A stretch of DNA of 64,000 bases from UBA3206 sp963623875 (GCA_963623875.1 CAVFNL010000021.1:15550-79549), one strand, 5' to 3'; shown: positions 18,703-27,571, counted from the first letter of the stretch. Notes: generated from the letters alone by a model not told the origin. Translations and numbers: made by a program.

Positions 18703-18720
18703 AATATCTCCTTTGAATTT

Positions 18721-18743
18721 AAAAGCCGGCAATGCCAGCTTTT
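18721..18743 (-). terminator. Hairpin downstream of glnS
   Basis: AAAAGCCGGC, a three-base loop and GCCAGCTTTT, overlapping the glnS stop. Only four Ts follow on the minus strand, so partial readthrough into the ABC-F gene is likely. Confidence 0.55.
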
Positions 18744-20391
18744 ATTTTGTAATTGTAAATGATGACTTTAAGTCACATGTTCTATTAAATACTTTAACAG
18801 AATCTGTTGAATCTTTATCAGTTGTATAATATCCATTTCTTATAAACTGATATTTATCTTCTGGTTTTGTATCTTTTAAATATTCTTCTACATAACCATA
18901 TTTAATTTCTAAAGAATTTGGATTTAATCTTTCAATAAAGTCCATATCTTTATTTTCTTCACTCTCAGGCATTAAAAGTGAATTTATTAATCTAAATTCA
19001 GCTTTAATTGCAGTAGTTTTTTCTACGAAATGGATATTTCCATTTGGTTTACGTCCCTCAAATCCTGAACCAGATTTAGTTTCTTTATCATAAGTTGCAT
19101 GTACTTTTATAATATTTCCATTTTCATCTTTTTCAACATGTGTAGCCTTAATGAAATACGCATGCATAAGTCTTACTTCAACATCTAGTGCAAGTCTCTT
19201 CCATTTCTTATTTGGTTTTTCTTCTACAAAGTCTGATTGTTCAATATAAATATGTCTTCCAAACGCAATCTTATGAGTTCCGCTTCCCTCAACTTCTTGA
19301 TTGTTTGGCATATCTAAATATTCAATCTCACCTTCAGGATAGTTATCAATTTCTACCTCTAGTGGTTCAATAACAGCATTTGGACGCATAGCCTTTAATT
19401 TTAAATCGTCTCTTAAACATACATCAAGCGCATCCCAAGATACTGTAGAATTAATTCTTGATAATCCTGTTGATAAAACGAAATTCTTTATAGATTCTGC
19501 AGTATAACCTCTTCTTCTAAGTCCTCTTAATGTTGGCATTCTTGGATCATCATATCCAGAAACTTTCTTAGTATCAACAAGTGTTCTTAAATATCTTTTT
19601 GATAAAACTGTATTTTCAATATTTAATCTTCCGAATTCATATTGATGAGGCTTTTTCTCTATATCACAGTTATCAATAACCCAATCATATAAAACTCTAT
19701 GATTATCATATTCTAAAGAACATAGAGAATGTGTGATTCCTTCATGCGCATCTTGAAGTGGATGAGCAAAGTCATACATAGGGAATATGCACCATTTAGT
19801 TCCTTGTCTATGGTGCTTAGTATGAATAATACGATATAAGGCTGGGTCTCTCATGTTGATGTTTGGAGATGCCATATCAATTTTTGCTCTTAAAGTTTTT
19901 GCGCCATCAGGATATTTTCCCTCTTTCATTTCTTCAAAAAGTTTCAAGTTTTCTTCTATACTTCTATCTCTATATGGACTATTTTTACCAGGTTCAGTAA
20001 GTGTTCCTCTATATTGGCTCATTTCTTCTTGAGAAAGATCACATACATAAGCAAGCCCTTTCTTAATAAGTTTTATAGCCATTTCATAGTTGAAATCAAA
20101 ATAATCAGAACCAAAATAAACATTCTTTGGATTATATCCTAACCATTTAATATCTTCTTTGATTGCTTCTACGAATTCATTATCTTCTTTTGTAGGGTTT
20201 GTGTCATCAAAACGAAGATTTGTATATCCACCGAATGCAGACGCAAGTTCAAAATCTGTAATCATTGCACGCGCATGTCCGATGTGAAGATATGCATTAG
20301 GCTCTGGTGGGAAACGAGTGATTATTTCATCAACTTTTCCACTTTTTAAATCGTCTTCCATTATTGTCTTAATAAAGTTATTAATTTCCAT
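18742..20391 (-). CDS. glnS: Glutaminyl-tRNA synthetase
   Basis: 549 residues. Class I synthetase with the HIGH motif in FPPEPNAYLHIGHAR (near residue 32) and the KMSKS-equivalent VLSKRYL. Overall similarity is to GlnRS (NLRFDDTNP, QEFGRLNIE-like segments, C-terminal anticodon-binding beta barrels) rather than GltX. It charges tRNA-Gln directly. Many Firmicutes instead use GatCAB transamidation, so a GlnRS is a lineage-informative trait. The start is the ATG at 20391 behind AAAGGTGAT. Confidence 0.93.
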   Translation of the reverse strand: MEINNFIKTIMEDDLKSGKVDEIITRFPPEPNAYLHIGHARAMITDFELASAFGGYTNLRFDDTNPTKEDNEFVEAIKEDIKWLGYNPKNVYFGSDYFDFNYEMAIKLIKKGLAYVCDLSQEEMSQYRGTLTEPGKNSPYRDRSIEENLKLFEEMKEGKYPDGAKTLRAKIDMASPNINMRDPALYRIIHTKHHRQGTKWCIFPMYDFAHPLQDAHEGITHSLCSLEYDNHRVLYDWVIDNCDIEKKPHQYEFGRLNIENTVLSKRYLRTLVDTKKVSGYDDPRMPTLRGLRRRGYTAESIKNFVLSTGLSRINSTVSWDALDVCLRDDLKLKAMRPNAVIEPLEVEIDNYPEGEIEYLDMPNNQEVEGSGTHKIAFGRHIYIEQSDFVEEKPNKKWKRLALDVEVRLMHAYFIKATHVEKDENGNIIKVHATYDKETKSGSGFEGRKPNGNIHFVEKTTAIKAEFRLINSLLMPESEENKDMDFIERLNPNSLEIKYGYVEEYLKDTKPEDKYQFIRNGYYTTDKDSTDSVKVFNRTCDLKSSFTITK

Positions 20392-20408
20392 ATATATCAC
20401 CTTTATTT

Positions 20409-20437
20409 ATTATACCAAAAGCCATTATTTTTTTAAA
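20409..20437 (-). promoter_or_regulatory. Promoter of glnS
   Basis: On the minus strand TTTAAA (20437-20432), a 17-base spacer and TATAAT (20414-20409) preceded by TGG (extended -10), directly upstream of the glnS ribosome binding site. Confidence 0.6.
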
Positions 20438-20448
20438 GTAATATAATC

Positions 20449-20507
20449 TATATAAACATTGAAAATGATTACATTTTTATATGTTTCAATAAAATGATGT
20501 TTATATA
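20449..20507. repeat. Long imperfect dyad between mutT and glnS
   Basis: TATATAAACA/TGTTTATATA as outer arms and TTGAAA/TTTCAA as inner arms around an A+T-rich core. It lies downstream of the mutT stop and upstream of the glnS promoter. It could form a long hairpin in transcripts of either strand; no T-run, so not a standard terminator. Confidence 0.5.
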
Positions 20508-20549
20508 ATAACTTTTTATACATATTGTTTTAAAGAATAATTATTATAT

Positions 20550-20951
20550 TTACTTTAACAATTTGATTAATGGCTTGTCAGCTTCTGCAAAATCCATATT
20601 TAGCATTTCATCTTTTGCAACCCATTTAGAATCGGTATGTTCAGATAAAGTTAAATTACCATTAATAAGTTTGCATTTATACGCATATAAGGTAATAGAA
20701 AAATCATTATATGGTTTTATATTATGATATTCATATGATGAAGAACCTATATAGCTTATAGGGATAATAATAGAATTTAGTTCTTCTTTTATTTCTCTTA
20801 CTATAGTTTCTTCATAAGTTTCATTCTTTTCTACTTTGCCACCAGGAAACTCCCACTTACCTTCTAAAGCTCTTCCAGGCCCTCTTTTAGTACAAAATAT
20901 TTTATTATCTTCATTATATATAATTGCACATACTACTTCATAATGTTTCAC
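20550..20951 (-). CDS. NUDIX hydrolase, MutT-like (8-oxo-dGTP diphosphatase type)
   Basis: 133 residues with a complete Nudix box: GGKVEKNETYEETIVREIKE followed by EL, about residues 37-59. It hydrolyses nucleoside diphosphate derivatives; the MutT-like length and WEFPGG motif suggest oxidised purine nucleotides. Its ATG overlaps the end of the preceding helicase gene by four bases (20948-20951), which implies translational coupling and a shared role. Pairing of MutT-like proteins with PLD-helicase genes is seen in other genomes, to my knowledge without an assigned function. Confidence 0.85.
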   Translation of the reverse strand: MKHYEVVCAIIYNEDNKIFCTKRGPGRALEGKWEFPGGKVEKNETYEETIVREIKEELNSIIIPISYIGSSSYEYHNIKPYNDFSITLYAYKCKLINGNLTLSEHTDSKWVAKDEMLNMDFAEADKPLIKLLK

Positions 20952-23725
20952 AATATATCCCCCGGTATTTCAAAATCAAAATAATATTCTTTTGATACTT
21001 CATTATCTAATATAATATCAAATAATAATGTTGCTGCATTTGATGTAGAACCATCCTTATTTAATACCTTAACAAATGATTCTTTTTCGTTTGTAAATTT
21101 TCCTGTACCAAAATAAGTAAATGGTAAAGTTATGCCATCTTCATCATCCATTTTTCTTATAAATAAATGAATAACCTTGGTATTTCTTAATTTTATTCCT
21201 ACAGGATTATCCCTTGTAGTATTATTTTCTGATTCCCATTGAAATATTTTAGATGATAAAAATTTATCCTTATAATTAGTCCTTTCTTGTTTAGATTTAT
21301 CTTTCTTTAACCCAACAAATATGTATGTTGTACCATCAGAATCAAATTTAGTACCTTTCATATACATCAAGTTATTTTGACATAATACTCTCATTATTTG
21401 TTCTTTATAATAATTACCATATAATTTAAATAAACCACTGTAATCACCAAACTCTATATCATATCTAGTAAGTCCATAATTTATGGTATCATTTAAATAT
21501 TCATTAAATTCAGTATTTAATTTATCTACATTTAATTTATTATCTTCTGTTACTACATTATCTTTTTTAAGTAAGTATAATGCATTATTTAATGTAGTGA
21601 TATTTACTTTAGTATTAAATCCTACAAGTCTATTTAAATCAAGATTATTATTTAATAAATCATTTATTATTAAATATTCATCTACTCTTACAAGAGGTAA
21701 TAATTCCTCTATCTTTTCTAAAAAAGATATTTGCTTATTTGTAAACATAGGCATTGTTTCTTCATTTATCTGGCGTAAAAAATTATAATAGCATTTATTT
21801 TTTTTACCATTTATTTTTGATTTAATTAACCTCATCAAATTAGGACTACAATCACTATTTATGTAATCCATATGTTTAGGATATGTATCAAGATGTAAAT
21901 ACTTTTTAAAGTTTTGATAATCTTTTATTAAAAAATCCTTTGTATTAAAATTTTCATTTTTAATATAGTTTATAATTTCTTCCTTTGATAAAGAATCAAT
22001 ATCAATAATTACTCCTGGTAGATTTAATGCTTTAAAATCAGTATTTACCAAATCCATTAAATATGGTTTTTCAATAATACTAGATTGTCCTAATGTACCT
22101 AAAGCCATAGCCATTTGAATTGATCTATCATAATTATTTCCAATAAAATCTAATACTGTAACATATTCTTTTCCTTCATATTTACGTAATCCTCTACCTA
22201 ATTGTTGTAAAAATATTGTTTGAGATTCTGTAGGTCTTAAAAATAAAACCATATTAACTTGTGGAATATCTACGCCTTCATTTAATATATCTACTGTACA
22301 TATTATCTCTAATTTTTTATTATCATCTTGTAAATCATTAAACGCTTTTAGCCGTACACCTAAGTCATTTTTTCCTGTTAATGAAATAGCATCATATCCC
22401 ATTTCAATAAATCCCTCTGCCATTAAGTTTGCATGAGCTATTGTTGTACAAAACGCTATAGCTTTAAGCTTACCAGTTGGCCTATGCTTTTCAATTTCAT
22501 TTACTATAAATTCGACATTGACCATTTTAGCAATTTCCCTTGATATTTTTGAATTATCCTTAGATTTATAATCTACAAGTTTATCTCTTATTCCAAAGTA
22601 ATGAAATGGTACTACTAAATCATTTACTATTGCGTCTCTTAATCTTAATACAAACGGAACATTTCTATCAAACAACGCAAATACATCTTTATTGTCCATT
22701 CGTTCTGGAGTTGCAGTAAGACCTAAATAAAATCCCGCTTTAAAATATGACATTATACTTGAATATGATTTTGATGTTGCGTGATGGCATTCATCCATAA
22801 CAATATAATCAAATTCGTTTGGGGTAAACAAATTCAAATGATTAGACATCATGATATTTGTTGAAAATATAAAATCACATCCTAGATCTGCTTCATTTCC
22901 GGTATATAGGCCATATGTTTTTTTTGCACCAAATATTTTTTTAAATGTGTTCATCGCATCTATAAGAATAGATTCTTTATGAACAATGTATAACACTCTT
23001 TTAGCATCATAATTTCTCGCATCAAAAGCCGCAAGATATGTCTTACCTGAACCTGTAGCTGATATTAAAAGACTTTTTTTAACTCCTAAATCTCTATTTC
23101 TTATAAGTTCTTTTAAAGCTTTTCGCTGCATAAAATTAGGCTTTATATTTAAATTATCCCCCTCATAATAATCCATATCCCATTTTTCAATCGCATACAT
23201 AAGTTGATAAGAATATCTCTTAATAATCTCATCATCTAATTCATATGTTTTAGTATATAAAAAATCAAATTCATTCTTTGAATCAACAAATACTTCAGTA
23301 TCACTATTTGTTGATATTGAAACGTTCCATTCAATATTTTTAAGGAGAGCAAACCTAGTTATATTTGATGATCCGACAATAACTTCTTTTTTATCATCAA
23401 ATACAAAAATATAACCTTTTGAATGAAACCCATTATCTCCAAAAGAATTGAAATCTAAATGTGCTGTAAAATTTTTATATTCTTTCATCCAACCACAAAA
23501 AGTTTTAAGTGATTCAATATCCGTAAAATTTTGATATGTTGATGTTATAATTCTTCCAATAACACCCCTGTTTAAGGCTTCTACAATATCATCTTCAATT
23601 AAAATTAATCCAGCTTTTTTTATAAAACTCACTGAAAAATAAAATTCTTTACACTTTTTTAAAGAATCTTTAATTTTATTTAAAAAAGTAATACTTGAAT
23701 AATTAGTTAAAAATTTATTTGCCAT
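20948..23725 (-). CDS. PLD-nuclease/SF2 helicase/DUF3427 protein
   Basis: 925 residues. The N-terminal PLD-like domain has FHSKGYIFVF and GSSNITRFAL (about residues 95-125), the single HxK site of phospholipase-D-type nucleases. A superfamily 2 helicase follows: motif I SATGSGKTYLAAF (near 222), motif II MDECHHAT, TATPERM and motif VI QQLGRGLRK (near 508). The C-terminal part (about 700-925) looks like DUF3427. This architecture belongs to restriction-helicase-like genes often found in defence regions. ATGGC start with GTGGAGAGAT upstream; MutT is translationally coupled downstream and a palindromic operator-like site lies upstream. Confidence 0.85.
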   Translation of the reverse strand: MANKFLTNYSSITFLNKIKDSLKKCKEFYFSVSFIKKAGLILIEDDIVEALNRGVIGRIITSTYQNFTDIESLKTFCGWMKEYKNFTAHLDFNSFGDNGFHSKGYIFVFDDKKEVIVGSSNITRFALLKNIEWNVSISTNSDTEVFVDSKNEFDFLYTKTYELDDEIIKRYSYQLMYAIEKWDMDYYEGDNLNIKPNFMQRKALKELIRNRDLGVKKSLLISATGSGKTYLAAFDARNYDAKRVLYIVHKESILIDAMNTFKKIFGAKKTYGLYTGNEADLGCDFIFSTNIMMSNHLNLFTPNEFDYIVMDECHHATSKSYSSIMSYFKAGFYLGLTATPERMDNKDVFALFDRNVPFVLRLRDAIVNDLVVPFHYFGIRDKLVDYKSKDNSKISREIAKMVNVEFIVNEIEKHRPTGKLKAIAFCTTIAHANLMAEGFIEMGYDAISLTGKNDLGVRLKAFNDLQDDNKKLEIICTVDILNEGVDIPQVNMVLFLRPTESQTIFLQQLGRGLRKYEGKEYVTVLDFIGNNYDRSIQMAMALGTLGQSSIIEKPYLMDLVNTDFKALNLPGVIIDIDSLSKEEIINYIKNENFNTKDFLIKDYQNFKKYLHLDTYPKHMDYINSDCSPNLMRLIKSKINGKKNKCYYNFLRQINEETMPMFTNKQISFLEKIEELLPLVRVDEYLIINDLLNNNLDLNRLVGFNTKVNITTLNNALYLLKKDNVVTEDNKLNVDKLNTEFNEYLNDTINYGLTRYDIEFGDYSGLFKLYGNYYKEQIMRVLCQNNLMYMKGTKFDSDGTTYIFVGLKKDKSKQERTNYKDKFLSSKIFQWESENNTTRDNPVGIKLRNTKVIHLFIRKMDDEDGITLPFTYFGTGKFTNEKESFVKVLNKDGSTSNAATLLFDIILDNEVSKEYYFDFEIPGDIL

Positions 23726-23782
23726 ATTATCTCTCCACTCTTAAATTTAAATTATATATTCTATTATATATTATTTTTATAA

Positions 23783-23806
23783 AAATGTGATTTATAAATC
23801 ACATTT
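23783..23806. promoter_or_regulatory. Perfect palindrome upstream of the helicase-mutT operon
   Basis: A 24-base perfect palindrome centred at 23794/23795 with core TGTGATTTATAAATCACA. It lies about 60 bases upstream of the helicase start, past the Fic terminator, where a repressor or activator dimer would bind. TGTGA-N8-TCACA is CRP/FNR-like in outline, but the binding protein is unknown. Confidence 0.55.
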
Positions 23807-23834
23807 TATGTTAAAAACAAACTAATAATATATA

Positions 23835-23861
23835 AAAACAAGTCGCATACTTGCAACTTGT
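23835..23861 (-). terminator. Terminator after the fic gene
   Basis: On the minus strand ACAAGTTGC, loop, GCGACTTGT, then TTTTTATA. The sequence is nearly identical to the terminator at 25036-25063. Confidence 0.75.
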
Positions 23862-23871
23862 CCATATTATT

Positions 23872-24960
23872 TTATACTTTAATATTAAAATTATAGTTCC
23901 CTTTTCCATGATTTTTAACTGGCACTATTATATTCATTTCACATAATGTTTTAATAAGTTTTGATGCGCCTGAATTTGACATATCTAAAATTTGGACAAC
24001 GTTTTTTCTAGAAAAATAATTTTTATTTTTTAATTCATTATATAAGCACAATATATTTTGCATTAATTTGTTTGACATATTAATAGTATTAATGTCTACT
24101 TTTTTAGACTCAATGTCTACTTTCTCCGGCTCAATGTCTACTTTTTCTTCAAAATCAATATGTAAAAATCTATTTTTTAATACGTTTTGTTCTCCTAAAA
24201 TTAAATTTCGCAAAAACAATTCTAAATACTTAGTAGTTTCATATATATTCTTTTTTACATTTGTATAATTTGCGCGGACTAATGCATTTCTAAAATACCA
24301 AGCGTTTTTAGCAAATATATCGTTTGTAACATCATATCCAAATTTATTTAAATATTTAATTAAAAACACTGCGCATGTTCTAGTATTACCTTCCCCAAAC
24401 ACATGAATTTGCCATAGATTTGCAATAAATTTAGCAATATGTCCAATAAATTCATTGGTTGTAATAATACTTTTATAATCAAATTCTTTTTCAATTCTAA
24501 AATCATATTCTAGTGTTTCTTTTAGAAGTGATGCACCACCATAAGTTATAGAATCACCATTTAAAACCCATTCTTTTTTAGTAATATTGTAATCTCTTAT
24601 TTTTCCAGCGTGGGAGTAAACATTGCAAAACAATTGTTTGTGAATATCTAGAAATTGTATTGAAGAAAAAGTAAAAGATTTATCAGCTAATATTTTTGTA
24701 ATATTCGCCGCAACTATATCCGCTTCTTTTGTTTCAAGTAATCGTTCTTTATTTTCAATGTAATATGTTTTTACGAGTTCATTAGCTTTATCTAATGTAA
24801 TATTTCCTTCAATGTTATCTAAAGCTACTTTATGCAAAAATTCCGATGTGTTTAATCCATCTACCTTCTGCAATCCTACCGCAGTATACCATAAATACCC
24901 TAATTCTTTTTTTGTTGGTTCACTTTCTTTTAGATATTCCTTAAATGGATCCTCTTTCAT
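23872..24960 (-). CDS. Fic family protein (AMP-transferase-type) with winged-helix tail
   Basis: 362 residues from the ATG at 24960 (GAGGAG 11 bases upstream). The Fic motif HVFGEGNTRT (near residue 187) fits HxFx(D/E)GNxR and supports nucleotide transfer to target hydroxyls. An N-terminal inhibitory-helix motif resembling (S/T)xxxE(G/N) is seen as ALDNIEGN (near residue 50), so self-inhibition is likely. The C-terminal 80 residues look like a winged helix (SRKNVVQILDMSNSGASKLIK). Between them lies a tandem repeat KVDIEPE/KVDIESK/KVDINTI. It sits between two direct copies of one terminator, near the helicase-mutT pair. Confidence 0.88.
   Translation of the reverse strand: MKEDPFKEYLKESEPTKKELGYLWYTAVGLQKVDGLNTSEFLHKVALDNIEGNITLDKANELVKTYYIENKERLLETKEADIVAANITKILADKSFTFSSIQFLDIHKQLFCNVYSHAGKIRDYNITKKEWVLNGDSITYGGASLLKETLEYDFRIEKEFDYKSIITTNEFIGHIAKFIANLWQIHVFGEGNTRTCAVFLIKYLNKFGYDVTNDIFAKNAWYFRNALVRANYTNVKKNIYETTKYLELFLRNLILGEQNVLKNRFLHIDFEEKVDIEPEKVDIESKKVDINTINMSNKLMQNILCLYNELKNKNYFSRKNVVQILDMSNSGASKLIKTLCEMNIIVPVKNHGKGNYNFNIKV
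24091..24153 (-). repeat. 21-base tandem repeat inside fic
   Basis: Three 21-base units each beginning AATGTCTACTTT on the plus strand, encoding seven-residue repeats (KVDIxxx) in frame. Copy-number change would lengthen or shorten the linker without breaking the frame. Confidence 0.7.
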
Positions 24961-24985
24961 ATATATCACAACTCCTCACATAAAT

Positions 24986-25014
24986 ATGATAACACATTAA
25001 TAAATCATCAACAA
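24986..25014 (-). promoter_or_regulatory. Promoter of fic
   Basis: On the minus strand TTGTTG (25014-25009), a 17-base spacer and TATCAT (24991-24986), about 25 bases before the start codon. Confidence 0.55.
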
Positions 25015-25035
25015 TTATTAAAATTTCATTCAAAG

Positions 25036-25063
25036 AAAAACAAGTCGCATACCTGCAACTTGC
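25036..25063 (-). terminator. Terminator after the amino-acid ABC transporter operon
   Basis: On the minus strand CAAGTTGCA, loop, TGCGACTTG, then TTTTTC. It differs at one position from the 23835-23861 terminator across about 26 bases. Confidence 0.75.
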
Positions 25064-25066
25064 ATA

Positions 25067-25843
25067 TTATATAGAATATTCAGGTGCTAAAAGAACATTC
25101 ATTTTCTTAAAGAATTCTTTAGTTCTTTCACTTTTTGGGTTTTCAAATACTTCTTTAGGTGTTCCATCTTCAATAATATGTCCACCATCTAGAAATAAAA
25201 CTCTATTTGATACTTTTCGTATAAAATTCATTTCATGAGATACAAGTATCATTGTATATCCTAGGTTAGCTATATTTTGTATTATTTGTAATACTTCACC
25301 AATAAGTTCTGGATCTAGAGCTGATGTTGGTTCATCAAGTAGAATAATATCTGGTCTCATTGCTAAAGTTCTTGCGATCGCAACACGTTGTTGTTGTCCT
25401 CCAGACATATGGCGTGGATAATGGTTTTGCCAGTTTAGAAGGCCTACATTTTCTAACTCTTTTAAAGCTATTTTTACAGCTTCATCTTTATTAATTTTTT
25501 TTACAGTTCTTAATGCTTCTGTTATATTTTTTAAAGCTGTTTTATGTTCATATAGATAGAATCTTTGAAAAACCATTCCTGTTTTTCTTCTTAGTTTAAT
25601 ACCTTCTTTTTTAGTTTTTCCTTTAAGTGGAAACGATACATTAATTTCTTCTTTATCATCTTTATATGTTATTACTCCACTTTCTGGTTTCTCTAAAAGA
25701 TTAATTGATCTAAGTAATGTCGACTTACCTGTTCCAGATGGTCCGATAATACCTATTACATCACCTTTATTTATAGTAAGATTAATATCATCTAATACAA
25801 CATTATTTCCATATTTTTTACTCAAATGTTTTATCTCTAGCAT
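25067..25843 (-). CDS. Polar amino-acid (probable cystine) ABC transporter, ATPase
   Basis: 258 residues. Walker A GPSGTGKST near residue 36, Q-loop VFQRFYLYEHKT, signature MSGGQQQRVAIAR, Walker B IILLDEPTSALDPE and H-loop SHEM: the GlnQ/TcyC/TcyN class. It powers the permease encoded just upstream, which its start overlaps by 26 bases. Among the closely spaced starts, the ATG at 25843 gives the usual family N-terminus MLEIKHLSKKYG with GGTGAAG in place. A cystine substrate is inferred from the Cys-rich leader ORF and the operator shared with metY-cysK. Confidence 0.92.
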   Translation of the reverse strand: MLEIKHLSKKYGNNVVLDDINLTINKGDVIGIIGPSGTGKSTLLRSINLLEKPESGVITYKDDKEEINVSFPLKGKTKKEGIKLRRKTGMVFQRFYLYEHKTALKNITEALRTVKKINKDEAVKIALKELENVGLLNWQNHYPRHMSGGQQQRVAIARTLAMRPDIILLDEPTSALDPELIGEVLQIIQNIANLGYTMILVSHEMNFIRKVSNRVLFLDGGHIIEDGTPKEVFENPKSERTKEFFKKMNVLLAPEYSI

Positions 25844-26690
25844 CATCTTCACCAGCTTTTTCTAATTTTTCTATTTTATCAATAATTGTTTCATTTTTAA
25901 GTAAATCTTTAGCTTTGTCTTTACCATCTTTATCTTTTCCTCTTATCTTACGATAAAATTTTGCATACCAACCTCTAAAACGAGGCTCACCTACCTGTTC
26001 TGGTATACGCACTGCATCTTCGATAATTTTTGCGACCTGTTCAATGACTATAGTAAGTACCCAGTAGATAATAGCTAAAGCTACATATCCTTCAAGATAT
26101 CTAAATGATCTTCCTGCAATAATTCGTGCTTCTGCATACATATCAATAACACCTATTGAAAATACAAGCGATGTTCCTTTTAAAAGACCTATAAGTGTAT
26201 TTACAAGACCTGGTAATGCTAATTCTAGCGCTTCAGGTATTATAATTCTTCTAAGTGTTTGAGCATATGTCATTCCTGATGCTTGTGCCGCTTCTATTTC
26301 ACCTTTATTTACAGATTCTAATGCACCTCTTATAATTTCTGAAGTATAAGCTGCTTGATATAATCCTAATGATATTATTGCATAATAAAGTGGTTTAATA
26401 GTTGAAACATTGAAATCAGGCACAACATTTCTTAAAGTTAAGGATACCGCATAATATACAAGTAATATTTGTACTAATAGCGGTGTTCCCCTTATTATTG
26501 ATATATAAAATTTAGCAATTTGTTCTAGCACAATTATTTTTTTCACTCGCACTATCGCAAGTAATAGGCCAAGTATTAAAGATATTAATAGGGCACCTAT
26601 TACTATTAATAATGTTGTAGGAAAATATTTTAATATATCAGGTATTTGATTGAATACATATTTCCATTTAAAAAATGATAGTAATATCAT
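25818..26690 (-). CDS. Polar amino-acid (probable cystine) ABC transporter, permease
   Basis: 290 residues, His/Glu/Gln/Arg-type permease fold with five or so membrane helices and the EAA loop EIEAAQASGMTYAQTLRRII (about residues 136-155) that docks with the ATPase. Unlike typical 220-residue family members it carries a hydrophilic, charged C-terminal tail of about 50 residues (Lys/Asp-rich), which overlaps the ATPase gene. Second gene of the operon after the binding protein. Confidence 0.92.
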   Translation of the reverse strand: MILLSFFKWKYVFNQIPDILKYFPTTLLIVIGALLISLILGLLLAIVRVKKIIVLEQIAKFYISIIRGTPLLVQILLVYYAVSLTLRNVVPDFNVSTIKPLYYAIISLGLYQAAYTSEIIRGALESVNKGEIEAAQASGMTYAQTLRRIIIPEALELALPGLVNTLIGLLKGTSLVFSIGVIDMYAEARIIAGRSFRYLEGYVALAIIYWVLTIVIEQVAKIIEDAVRIPEQVGEPRFRGWYAKFYRKIRGKDKDGKDKAKDLLKNETIIDKIEKLEKAGEDDARDKTFE

Positions 26691-26710
26691 TTAAATCACA
26701 TCCGTCTCTT

Positions 26711-27571
26711 TTAATTTAGATATACAAAGTCTTCATTACTTGGTGTTAAATCTTCTCCGAAGAAATATTTTTTAGATAATTCTAAAAGTGTTCCATCATC
26801 TTTTAATGATTTAATAGCTCCACTAATCTTATCTCTTAATTCTTTTGATCCTTCTTTTGATTTACCAAATAAAAGATGCGATGTAGTATTTGTAGAAATA
26901 TTTGCATTTGTTTCTTCGCTACTTATGTTTAGAGTTTGTAAATCTTTAAATGTATCTGCATATGTTGTTTTATATTGTGATGCCATCACAACATCAATTA
27001 CAATAAAATCATAATCTCCATTTTGTAGTTTTAAAAGTTGGGTTGGAACATCTGTGTCAATGTATTTTACATTAACATTTTTTGAAGGGTTATTCTTATT
27101 CCATTTTTCAATTGCGGATGTGATATTAAATGTAGATGATCCACCAAATGTTAAATGTTGTTCTCCCCACTCTTCAAATGTTGCGTATATATTTCTATCC
27201 TTTCTTGCGACTACTGTATATCCTGGTTTTGTATATGGATATGAGAAATAATATGTCTCGGCTCTTGATTCATTATAACTCCAGTTATTCACTGTAAAAT
27301 CATATAGTCCAGCCGCAGTTCCTGTTAATGCTTCATCTGTTTTAGTAAATTCTACCTTATAATCAAGCAGTTCGGCCGCTTTTTCAACTACTTCTATATC
27401 ATATCCTGCTAAATTCCCACTATCTTCTACATATATAAATGGTGATGGTCCTCCTTTTGTCGCAACATATAATGTATTACTATCACTTTTTTTGCACGAT
27501 GTAATACCAAAAGATGCAGCTACTAATCCTCCTAATAATAATGTATTAATTAATATTTTACTTATTTTCAT
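26711..27571 (-). CDS. Amino-acid (probable cystine) ABC transporter, substrate-binding lipoprotein
   Basis: 286 residues. The lipobox GITSC near residue 26 follows a hydrophobic signal, so the mature protein is lipid-anchored outside the membrane. The remainder is a family 3 solute-binding protein (YVEDSGNLAGYDIEVVEKAAELL, LTGTAAGLYDFTVNNW, YPYTKPGYTVVARKD), close in style to TcyA/TcyJ cystine-binding proteins. AAAGGAGATATAGAGT precedes the ATG. It is the first large gene behind the 14-codon Cys leader. Confidence 0.9.
   Translation of the reverse strand: MKISKILINTLLLGGLVAASFGITSCKKSDSNTLYVATKGGPSPFIYVEDSGNLAGYDIEVVEKAAELLDYKVEFTKTDEALTGTAAGLYDFTVNNWSYNESRAETYYFSYPYTKPGYTVVARKDRNIYATFEEWGEQHLTFGGSSTFNITSAIEKWNKNNPSKNVNVKYIDTDVPTQLLKLQNGDYDFIVIDVVMASQYKTTYADTFKDLQTLNISSEETNANISTNTTSHLLFGKSKEGSKELRDKISGAIKSLKDDGTLLELSKKYFFGEDLTPSNEDFVYLN

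Noticed and set aside
24091..24153. CRISPR-like array of three 21-base units
   Set aside because: Units are contiguous without spacers and are translated in frame within fic.
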